Positions 57,646-64,000 of a stretch of 64,000 nt of DNA are shown here, in pieces; the stretch's first letter is position 1, and every line of letters starts with the position of its first letter. The DNA is from Halomonas sp. (GTDB taxonomy: Bacteria; Pseudomonadota; Gammaproteobacteria; Pseudomonadales; Halomonadaceae). The notes beneath the pieces are model-generated. The model was not told where the DNA came from, did no database searches, and saw only the letters and a program-made list of their open reading frames with translations. The stretch lies in contig NZ_JAGOBJ010000007.1 of NCBI RefSeq assembly GCF_017983445.1, positions 226,553-290,552 of the forward strand. The letters are read 5' to 3'. A program made the position numbers and the translations under genes.

Positions 57646-58404
57646 TCAGCCCTGAATAGATAGAATACTGTTGGCCCGCTGAGCATTTTCATCAGCGGTG
57701 CTGAGCATTTTCATTTGCATGTCGTAGCGCCGGGCAACATCAATCATGGAGACCATGGCGTCCACGGCGCTCACATTGCTGCCTTCAAGTGCACCACTTA
57801 CCAGGCGAGCATTCTCGTCGCCCGGCAAGGCACCCGGGGCCCCCTCTTCATTAAGCGGGCCGCGAAACAGGCCATCATCGCCACGTGTCAGCGCCTGCTC
57901 ATCCGGCGTTACCAGCTTGATACGGCCAACTTCAACCAATGCTTCGGGGCCTTCGCCTTCGGGAATAGCACTGATTGTGCCATCAGCACCAATGGATACC
58001 TGGGCGCCTTGAGGCACCGCGATCGGACCACCATCGCCCATAACCGGCCGACCAACGTTAAGCAGCACGCCATCGCTGTCGAGCTGCAGATCGCCACGCC
58101 TGGTGTAGGTTTCAGTGCCATCGTCTGCCAATACCGCCATCCAGGCATTGCCCTGCATGGCTACATCCAGCGCACGGCCGGTAAACTCGACCGGCCCCTG
58201 GGAAAAATCGCTGCCCGGTGTCGTGGTCACTACGGACGTACGCGTTGCCAGTAGCGCTTCTCCCTGCACAGGTACTGAGCGAGCGGCCTGCAGCTGGGCA
58301 CGAAACCCAGTAGTGGTTACATTCGACAGGTTGTTAGTCACCACCGACTGCTGATCCATGGCGTTTTTAGCGCCGCTCATGGCGGTATAAAGCATCCGAT
58401 CCAT
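57646..58404 (-). CDS. flgF: Flagellar proximal rod protein FlgF
   Basis: Proximal rod subunit of 252 residues. N terminus MDRMLYTAMSGAKNAMDQQSVVTNNLSNVTTTGFRAQ and C-terminal SAVDAMVSMIDVARRYDMQMKM identify it. 33 bases before flgG. Confidence 0.96.
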   Translation of the reverse strand: MDRMLYTAMSGAKNAMDQQSVVTNNLSNVTTTGFRAQLQAARSVPVQGEALLATRTSVVTTTPGSDFSQGPVEFTGRALDVAMQGNAWMAVLADDGTETYTRRGDLQLDSDGVLLNVGRPVMGDGGPIAVPQGAQVSIGADGTISAIPEGEGPEALVEVGRIKLVTPDEQALTRGDDGLFRGPLNEEGAPGALPGDENARLVSGALEGSNVSAVDAMVSMIDVARRYDMQMKMLSTADENAQRANSILSIQG

Positions 58405-58435
58405 GCCACTTACTCCTTACAGAAATGACCCACTA

Positions 58436-59653
58436 TTAAAGGTTAATAATGGTTTGCAGGAGTTCATCCTGGGTGCTGATAGTTTGTGAATTAGCTTGAT
58501 AGGAGCGCTGCGCGACGATCATATCAACCAGTTCGCGCGCCATATCGACGTTAGAAGTCTCCGTTGCGCTGGGCTGAATCATGCCACGTAAGCCTTCACC
58601 AGGCGCACCAACCAGCTCTTGTCCTGAAGAACCCGTTGCGGTCCAAAGATTATTACCTTCAGGTCGCAACCCTTCTGGATTACGGAACGTTACCAATGCA
58701 ACTTGTCCAGCGGCGCGAGACTGCTCATTGGAATAGTTACGCATGACGGTACCGTCGTCTTCAAAGGTAATGCCTACTAATGAACCAGAAGTATACCCAT
58801 TCTGGACAATGTCATTAACGGTCGAATTATTGGCAAATTGCGTAGAGCCTTCAAAACTAAGATTTATATCTAAGTTCGCGAGCGCGTTGCCTTCACCAAA
58901 CTCTGCAGCGTCAAACAGGGCGTTATTGGTATTATCTGCTTGCAAGACACCATTTTGATTAAATGTTAGACCCCCTAGCGCAACGTCGTATGTTCCACTT
59001 CCCGCAGGCCCACCCGATAGGCGTCCATTTACAGACCACTGGTTGTCAGCTGTTTTAGTAAAATACAACGCGAGATTTCGGGCGTTACCCTGAGAGTCAA
59101 AAACGGTAGCATTTGTAGAGTAGTTATACGTGTTGGCATTTTCGGCATCGAAATCAGCACCAATGACAGGTTGGCCTGAATTCAGGTTCAGAGAAACATT
59201 TAGAGCTGTCGATGCATTCGCAGGAAGATCGCCCGGTGGAATATTCAAAGGAACAACATTGCCGCCCACTTGAACATTACCTTCTGGATCCGCCGGGTAT
59301 CCCATAAGCTGTGCACCTTGGGCATTGATTAAGCGACCATCCGCCGTCATGGTTAACTGTCCATTGCGTGAATAAGCTGCTTCACCACTAGACTGTTGAA
59401 ACCGGAAAAAACCTTCGCCGGAAATCGCCAAATCCATATTACGTGACGTAGATTCCACATTCCCTTGGCTAAAGTTCTGTAGTACTGCAGACGTGCGTAC
59501 ACCCAGTCCGATGCGCGACTCTGCGTACACGTCAGCAAACTGTACGTTAGAGCTTTTAAAACCTACCGTTTGAGAATTGGCAATATTATTCCCGATGGCG
59601 CCTAGTTTTTGTTGCTGTGCGCTTAAACCACTCAGTGCTTGTGAAAAACTCAT
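58436..59653 (-). CDS. flgE: Flagellar hook protein FlgE
   Basis: Hook subunit, 405 residues. The N-terminal SGLSAQQQKLGAIGNNIANSQTVGFKSS and the C-terminal VDMARELVDMIVAQRSYQANSQTI are conserved. The central D1/D2 region is rich in Asn, as usual for exposed domains. Confidence 0.96.
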   Translation of the reverse strand: MSFSQALSGLSAQQQKLGAIGNNIANSQTVGFKSSNVQFADVYAESRIGLGVRTSAVLQNFSQGNVESTSRNMDLAISGEGFFRFQQSSGEAAYSRNGQLTMTADGRLINAQGAQLMGYPADPEGNVQVGGNVVPLNIPPGDLPANASTALNVSLNLNSGQPVIGADFDAENANTYNYSTNATVFDSQGNARNLALYFTKTADNQWSVNGRLSGGPAGSGTYDVALGGLTFNQNGVLQADNTNNALFDAAEFGEGNALANLDINLSFEGSTQFANNSTVNDIVQNGYTSGSLVGITFEDDGTVMRNYSNEQSRAAGQVALVTFRNPEGLRPEGNNLWTATGSSGQELVGAPGEGLRGMIQPSATETSNVDMARELVDMIVAQRSYQANSQTISTQDELLQTIINL

Positions 59654-59689
59654 GCTGTTCCCCTGGAAAAGGTGTTATTTATCGAATAA

Positions 59690-60382
59690 TCAAAGAATTT
59701 GTTTAATTTGATCGAGAGCTACCTGACCATAAATAGCCCCCAGATCCAGACGAACATCATTGCCACCCGTTCCAGGCGATACTCCCTGCACCAGCGCATA
59801 GTTAAGCGCTCGAGACTCCATCAGCTCACCTTGTGCATTCGTAGCCTTGAAATTAACGTTATAGGCGCCTGCTGGCACTGCGGCACCATTGTTCGTCAAT
59901 CCGCCCCAGCTAAAGGATTCAACGCCTGCAGCCACCGCACCCAAATCCTTGGTATAAAGCACCTCGCCTGCTTTGCTGGTAATCGTAACTTCAACTTTTT
60001 CAGCGGCTGAACCCAGTTCGATACCAAACGGTGTTGCGTAGGATCCGTTCTCGTCATCGACACTGACCATCACGTTATTACCAGGCACCAATACGGCTTT
60101 ATCAATCAACCCTGCGGCCTGCAATGCCTTGGACGCATCCATCTGCTGGGTTATGCCTTTAAGTGTGCTATTCAGCTCTTCGATACCACTTACGGTATTA
60201 ATCTGAGCCAGCTGCGACGTCATTTCCGAATTTTCCATCGGCTTTAACGGGTCCTGGTTTTGCAGCTGAGTAATCAGCAGCGTCATAAAGCTATTTCTAA
60301 GCTCATCTGACTGCCGAGCCGACAAGCCACTGGAGCCCCCGCTGTTAATATTATTAATAACGCTCGTATCGATATTATTCAT
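59690..60382 (-). CDS. flgD: Flagellar hook-cap protein FlgD
   Basis: Scaffold for hook assembly, 230 residues. The N-terminal MTLLITQLQNQDPLKPMENSEMTSQLAQ motif is diagnostic; the rest forms a Tudor/FnIII-like domain. Two bases separate it from flgC. Confidence 0.96.
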   Translation of the reverse strand: MNNIDTSVINNINSGGSSGLSARQSDELRNSFMTLLITQLQNQDPLKPMENSEMTSQLAQINTVSGIEELNSTLKGITQQMDASKALQAAGLIDKAVLVPGNNVMVSVDDENGSYATPFGIELGSAAEKVEVTITSKAGEVLYTKDLGAVAAGVESFSWGGLTNNGAAVPAGAYNVNFKATNAQGELMESRALNYALVQGVSPGTGGNDVRLDLGAIYGQVALDQIKQIL

Positions 60383-60384
60383 GC

Positions 60385-60795
60385 TTACCCCTCACCCAGC
60401 GAAAGCGTCTGAATCATCATCTGCTTTGTGGTATTGAAGACCTCGACATTCGCCTGGTAGGAACGAGAGGCAGAAATCATATTGACCATTTCATGTACCG
60501 GCTCTACGTTGGGCTTTGCCACGTAGCCGTCTTCGTCGGCGGCAGGATGGTTCGGCATATATTCAAGGCGCAGTGGGGAGTCGTCTTCAACGATTTCCGA
60601 GACTCTCACGCCACCCACTCCGTAGCGGGTGTTTTGCGCCTGCGCTTCAAACATGACCTGCTTTGCGCGATACGTTTCACCATCCGGTCCGGCAATACTA
60701 TCGGCATTGGCCATATTGCTGGCGGTTACGTTCATGCGTTGGGACTGAGCGCTCATGGCAGAACCGGCAACATCAAACGCTGAAAACATCGACAT
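60385..60795 (-). CDS. flgC: Flagellar proximal rod protein FlgC
   Basis: Rod subunit of 136 residues. MNVTASNMANADSIAGPDGETYRAKQVMFEA and VEPVHEMVNMISASRSYQANVEVFNTTKQM are family signatures. Downstream of flgB. Confidence 0.97.
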   Translation of the reverse strand: MSMFSAFDVAGSAMSAQSQRMNVTASNMANADSIAGPDGETYRAKQVMFEAQAQNTRYGVGGVRVSEIVEDDSPLRLEYMPNHPAADEDGYVAKPNVEPVHEMVNMISASRSYQANVEVFNTTKQMMIQTLSLGEG

Positions 60796-60822
60796 TATTT
60801 ATCTCCTACGCTATCAGCCAGT

Positions 60823-61254
60823 TTATTCAGGCTGCATGGCGTTTTTCAGACCCTGGATACGGCGATTCATAATCGTTAGCGCCGCTTGGTAACGTACGGC
60901 ATTGTCAGCAAACTGAGTGCGCTCACGATCCATATCAACCGTATTGCCATCTAGGCTGGGCTGATCAGGAATCCGATACAGCAATTCCGTACTGCCTGCG
61001 CCTCGCCAAGCGGGACCCGTGCCTGCCATATGCCGCTCAGCAGTGCGCGATAGTGTTAAACCGCCATTATTGCCTGGCTGCGAAGCACTCCCTTGCACAG
61101 CTTTTTTCAATTCGCTGGCAAAATCAATATCGCGCGCCTTATAGTTAGGCGTATCGGCATTCGCGATGTTGGCAGCCAATACTTCATGCCTTGCTTGTCG
61201 CAAGCCTAACGCCTGCTGATGGTAGTTAAAGGCAGATTCTAATTGATCAATCAT
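60823..61254 (-). CDS. flgB: Flagellar proximal rod protein FlgB
   Basis: First rod subunit, 143 residues (RQARHEVLAANIANADTPNYKARDIDF; NTVDMDRERTQFADNAVRYQAAL). First gene of flgBCDEFGHIJ, divergent from flgA across 193 bases, where class II promoters for both directions are expected. Confidence 0.97.
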   Translation of the reverse strand: MIDQLESAFNYHQQALGLRQARHEVLAANIANADTPNYKARDIDFASELKKAVQGSASQPGNNGGLTLSRTAERHMAGTGPAWRGAGSTELLYRIPDQPSLDGNTVDMDRERTQFADNAVRYQAALTIMNRRIQGLKNAMQPE

Positions 61255-61447
61255 GCCAAGCCCTCGCTAGCTGGGAGGCAAAAATAAAATGAAATTTATT
61301 GAGGGTGGAGAATACGCGCCTGACTGTCAGCTCAAAGCATGGAACAGCTAGTATTTACACCAGTATTTCGCCTGTTTCGTTTAAGCCTTTTTCGCTACAC
61401 TCATCAGCTAAATTCCGTTATTTTCCCCTTTCTGAGCCCCTTTCATC

Positions 61448-62158
61448 ATGTCATATCCGCTGCGCGTTACACGTCGCTGCACGGCAGTCTTCAAGCGTTA
61501 CTTCCTAGTAGGCGCTTGTTTGATTTGCTTTTCTAATGCGCATGCCGATGACGCACTTCTTCAGCAGGTCCATCAGTTTTTGTATCAGCAGACCCAATCG
61601 CTAGGGGAAGAGGTCGTGATCGACCTACGCCCGCCTTCGCCGCACCTGCCCCCCTGCGTTCAGCCAGAACCATTTTTGCCTAATGCAGGCCAATCCCCAC
61701 TTGGCCGCATCTCGGTAGGCGTCAGGTGCGGAGAAACACATCAGCAGGTTCGCTACCTGCAGGCGCAAATTGATGTCATTGGCAGCTACTGGGTAGCGCA
61801 ACATGACATTGAGCGGGGCACGTTAATTACGCCGGACATGCTTGTACCTCAGAGTGGCAATTTGAGCGATCTTTCTTCTCAAGCACTTACCGATAAAGAG
61901 GACATCATCGGCAAAGTGACGCAGCGCCAAATTCGAAGCGGCAGTGCTTTTCAAAATCATTTCCTGCAGGCACCTTCACTTGTGGAACGTGGCCAGCGCG
62001 TTACGGTCATAGCTCAAGGCAGCTCATTTCGTGTTTCGCGTGAGGGTGAAGCACTGGAGAATGGCGCTCAAGGTGATCGGGTTCGTGTACGTTTTGACTC
62101 ACGGGAACTGGTGACCGCCCGCGTTATTGAGCTAGGCATTTTAGTGGTGGATTTTTAA
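61448..62158 (+). CDS. flgA: Flagellar P-ring chaperone FlgA
   Basis: Periplasmic chaperone for P-ring assembly, 236 residues. The signal peptide ends near SNAHADD (about residue 29). The SAF domain is seen in WVAQHDIERGTLITPDMLVPQ, and VERGQRVTVIAQGSSFRVSREGEAL is typical of the C-terminal part. Confidence 0.94.
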   Translation: MSYPLRVTRRCTAVFKRYFLVGACLICFSNAHADDALLQQVHQFLYQQTQSLGEEVVIDLRPPSPHLPPCVQPEPFLPNAGQSPLGRISVGVRCGETHQQVRYLQAQIDVIGSYWVAQHDIERGTLITPDMLVPQSGNLSDLSSQALTDKEDIIGKVTQRQIRSGSAFQNHFLQAPSLVERGQRVTVIAQGSSFRVSREGEALENGAQGDRVRVRFDSRELVTARVIELGILVVDF

Positions 62159-62167
62159 TTCTGTGTC

Positions 62168-62194
62168 TAAAGTTTTAACCACTAAAGCCGATAG
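62168..62194 (+). promoter_or_regulatory. Sigma-28 promoter for flgMN
   Basis: TAAAGTTT (62168-62175), 11 bases, GCCGATAG (62187-62194): only the last base differs from consensus. It gives FliA-driven synthesis of its own anti-sigma factor. Located 52 bases before the chosen flgM start. Confidence 0.92.
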
Positions 62195-62245
62195 CTAATA
62201 TCACAGGCGCCGAACACACAGACGTTGACCATAAAGGCACACAAC

Positions 62246-62512
62246 GTGAAAATTGATAATCTCAATTCACTGCTTCGCTCCAATCAAGCGCAGCAGCGTG
62301 ATGAAACACAGAAGACGGGTGCATCCAAGCCGGTTGAAGCGAGCAGTTTAGCGCGGGAATCGACTCAACTTAGCCACTCACAAGTTGACGAAACATATGA
62401 CGTCGACATGGCTAAAGTGCAGGAAATTCGCGACGCCATCCGTGAGGGCCGTCTTGAAATGAACGCTGCCCGCATTGCTGACGGCTTAATTGCCAATCTC
62501 TCAGAGTCATAA
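62246..62512 (+). CDS. flgM: Anti-sigma-28 factor FlgM
   Basis: Binds FliA until it is exported through the finished hook. The start is set at GTG 62246 (VKIDNLNSLL, 88 residues), with AAAGG upstream; an in-frame TTG at 62225 would add seven atypical residues. The C-terminal half (YDVDMAKVQEIRDAIREGRLEMNAARIADGLI) is the sigma-binding region. Confidence 0.93.
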   Translation: MKIDNLNSLLRSNQAQQRDETQKTGASKPVEASSLARESTQLSHSQVDETYDVDMAKVQEIRDAIREGRLEMNAARIADGLIANLSES

Positions 62513-62523
62513 GGTAAATTATT

Positions 62524-62973
62524 ATGAGTCTTGCTCGTTTGCTTTCCGATCAACAGCAACGCCTTGATGAGCTAGTGGCTCTGCTATCACGTGAGCAGAT
62601 GCTTCTAACGCCGGGCGATATTGATGGTGAAGCACTCACGGGTATAGCAGAAGACAAGCAAGCACTGCTGACTGAGATTGAGCGCATCGAAATACTGCGT
62701 CGCAGCGTTCAGAAACGTCTTGGCTATGAAGATAGTGCCAATGGAGCCAGTGCGGCTGCTCAGGATGCAGGCTGCCAAACGGCCTGGGCAACGTTACTTG
62801 AAAAGAGTGAACGGGTTGCACGCATGAACGAACTGACTGGGCAAATGCTTTCGGTACGCATGAAGCATAATCAGGACATGCTGAACTATATTCGCCAAAT
62901 CGCAGAGAAAACACTCTATAAACCTGATGGCCGTAATAACGCGCAATCGGGAAGAATCAACGCATCAGCGTAG
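62524..62973 (+). CDS. flgN: Flagellar chaperone FlgN
   Basis: Export chaperone for FlgK and FlgL, 149 residues, helical (LSDQQQRLDELVALLSREQMLL; NQDMLNYIRQIAEKTLYKPDGR). Cotranscribed with flgM; identity is supported by this position. Confidence 0.9.
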   Translation: MSLARLLSDQQQRLDELVALLSREQMLLTPGDIDGEALTGIAEDKQALLTEIERIEILRRSVQKRLGYEDSANGASAAAQDAGCQTAWATLLEKSERVARMNELTGQMLSVRMKHNQDMLNYIRQIAEKTLYKPDGRNNAQSGRINASA

Positions 62974-63059
62974 CCACCTTGTTCAAGACCATCTTCTTCA
63001 AGACAGATAATCTTCTTAAACGCCTTCTAGACAAATATCCAGCATACAACTTCAATGAG

Positions 63060-63081
63060 AGCCTACTTTCTCTATTAGGCT
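63060..63081 (+). terminator. Probable terminator after flgMN
   Basis: AGCCTA and TAGGCT around a 10-base loop, followed by TATTTT. It lies right before the next start codon, so it could also act as a leader hairpin for that gene. Confidence 0.45.
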
Positions 63082-63087
63082 TATTTT

Positions 63088-63828
63088 ATGCTGGATCACC
63101 TTCCTGAACGCTACACGGTTTTAATTACCGGCGCCTCTGGTGGCATTGGTCATGCCGTATTACAGCATCTTTTATCCTCTTCTCAAGTGGGCCTCATTAT
63201 TGCCGTTAGCCGTCAGCCACTTGATATTGCCGATGAGCGTGTTACTTCTCTTCTATTGGATGTGACTACGGAGGAAGGGCGCTTTGCACTGTGGGAAAAG
63301 CTAAACGGGCAGCCAATACATCTATTTTTTAACGCCCTTGGCTTACTGCATGATAGTTCCAGGCAACTTCAGCCCGAAAAGCGGCTTGATCAACTGACTG
63401 CTGGCAATCTGCAGGCCTTAATGCACGTTAATGCCTTTACACCAGCTTTACTGATCGCAGCGTTATCAGCGTCCTTTAAAGGGGCACACGCTTGTATTGT
63501 GGCCAGCCTGTCTGCCAGGGTAGGGTCTATTACGGATAACCAACTAGGGGGCTGGTATAGCTATCGAGCCAGTAAAGCAGCGCACAATATGCTGCTCAAA
63601 ACGGCGGCGATTGAATTAAAAAGGCTTAACAAGGCGTCAATAGTCTTATGCCTGCATCCAGGCACAACCGATACACCGCTCTCCGAGCCGTTTCAATCCC
63701 GGGTTCCTAATGAGAAGCTGTTTACTCCTGACTTCGTTGCCAGCCAGCTACTCAGTGTTATCAATGAGCGCACTCCAGAAGAAAGCGGTAGCTTTTGGGA
63801 CTGGGCTGGCAAGTCTATTGAGTGGTGA
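63088..63828 (+). CDS. Short-chain dehydrogenase/reductase (SDR) family protein
   Basis: NAD(P)-dependent oxidoreductase of 246 residues. The cofactor motif is TGASGGIG near the N terminus, and the active-site Tyr-Lys pair is YRASK. A catalytic Ser is in SLSARVGS. It resembles C-factor-like SDRs; the substrate is unknown. It is not obviously part of the flagellar system and sits between flgMN and the rRNA operon. Confidence 0.85.
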   Translation: MLDHLPERYTVLITGASGGIGHAVLQHLLSSSQVGLIIAVSRQPLDIADERVTSLLLDVTTEEGRFALWEKLNGQPIHLFFNALGLLHDSSRQLQPEKRLDQLTAGNLQALMHVNAFTPALLIAALSASFKGAHACIVASLSARVGSITDNQLGGWYSYRASKAAHNMLLKTAAIELKRLNKASIVLCLHPGTTDTPLSEPFQSRVPNEKLFTPDFVASQLLSVINERTPEESGSFWDWAGKSIEW

Positions 63829-63848
63829 GTAGTAAATTCCAGACATAA

Positions 63849-63884
63849 AAAAATCCCCCCAGGCGCACGCCCAGGGGGATTTTT
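63849..63884. terminator. Bidirectional terminator between SDR gene and rRNA operon
   Basis: AAAAATCCCCC and GGGGGATTTTT form the stem, with A and T runs outside. It ends both the SDR gene (+) and the rRNA operon (-). Confidence 0.85.
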
Positions 63885-63892
63885 AGGATAAG

Positions 63893-64000
63893 TGCCTGAC
63901 GATGACCTACTCTCGCATGGGGAGACCCCACACTACCATCGGCGCTAAGCGGTTTCACTACTGAGTTCGGCAAGGGATCAGGTGGTTCACGCTCGCTATG
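63893..64000 (-). rRNA. rrf: 5S ribosomal RNA (3' about 108 bases; 5' end outside window)
   Basis: The reverse complement reads CATAGCGAGCGTGAACCACC at the window edge, continues with GATCCCTTGCCGAACTCAG and GTGAAACCGC, and ends in GGTCATCGTCAGGCA: a typical gammaproteobacterial 5S rRNA missing about 12 bases at its 5' end. The rest of the rRNA operon should lie beyond the right edge, reading toward this gene. Confidence 0.95.

Noticed and set aside
57715-58254. Open frame of 179 codons on the plus strand opposite flgF
   Set aside because: Antisense to a well-supported rod gene, with no recognisable protein features.

Overview
The window is from a gammaproteobacterium, most likely a Halomonas-type (Halomonadaceae) moderate halophile. 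This is inferred from gene order, protein sequence style and the combination of an flhDC-controlled flagellar system with a second MotCD-type stator. It was not tested against a database. The window is dominated by one very large flagellar and chemotaxis locus (about 9.6-63.0 kb). Housekeeping genes lie to its left, and the 3' end of a ribosomal RNA operon lies at the right edge.

Left flank (1-9.6 kb): the 3' part of fabB, plsC overlapping an RmlD-like reductase gene, then ssb, a YajR-like MFS transporter and divergent uvrA, a Crp/Fnr-type regulator with a long inverted repeat in its leader, and a small exported protein of unknown function.

Minus-strand motility block (9.6-38.0 kb, transcribed right to left). 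The core reads flhD-flhC, motA-motB, cheA-cheW, receptors, cheR-cheB-(receptor)-cheY-cheZ, flhB-flhA, flhF, an flhG-like gene, flhE, fliA, motC-motD and a phytochrome-like GGDEF gene. This is close to the enteric flhDC-mot-che-flhBAE order, with polar-flagellum type genes (flhF, flhG-like) and a second stator added. Upstream of flhDC lie a YcgR/HD-GYP fusion gene and a fliS-fliT-fliK-like-flhB-like cluster preceded by a sigma-28 promoter.

Structural block (38.3-63.0 kb): flaG (+), fliE (-), the fliF-G-H-I-J-K and fliL-M-N-O-P-Q-R runs (+), flgB-C-D-E-F-G-H-I-J and flgK-L (-), and flgA plus flgM-flgN (+). An SDR gene follows, then a terminator and a 5S rRNA gene on the minus strand. FlhDC is the expected class I activator, FliA the class III sigma factor and FlgM its anti-sigma factor. 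I found good sigma-28 promoters before flaG, flgM, flgK and fliS. The flagellin (fliC) and cap (fliD) genes are not in this window.

The most unusual features are these: an FlhF with a C-terminal extension of about 350 residues, paired with an FlhG-like partner that keeps the N-terminal DQAxxLR motif but has no visible Walker A (MinD) ATPase motif; a phytochrome-like diguanylate cyclase that has lost the bilin-binding cysteine region; a YcgR-HD-GYP fusion whose HHE metal motif is replaced; and a decayed chemoreceptor gene, at the tar position of the enteric order, that keeps a C-terminal CheR/CheB-tether-like pentapeptide.
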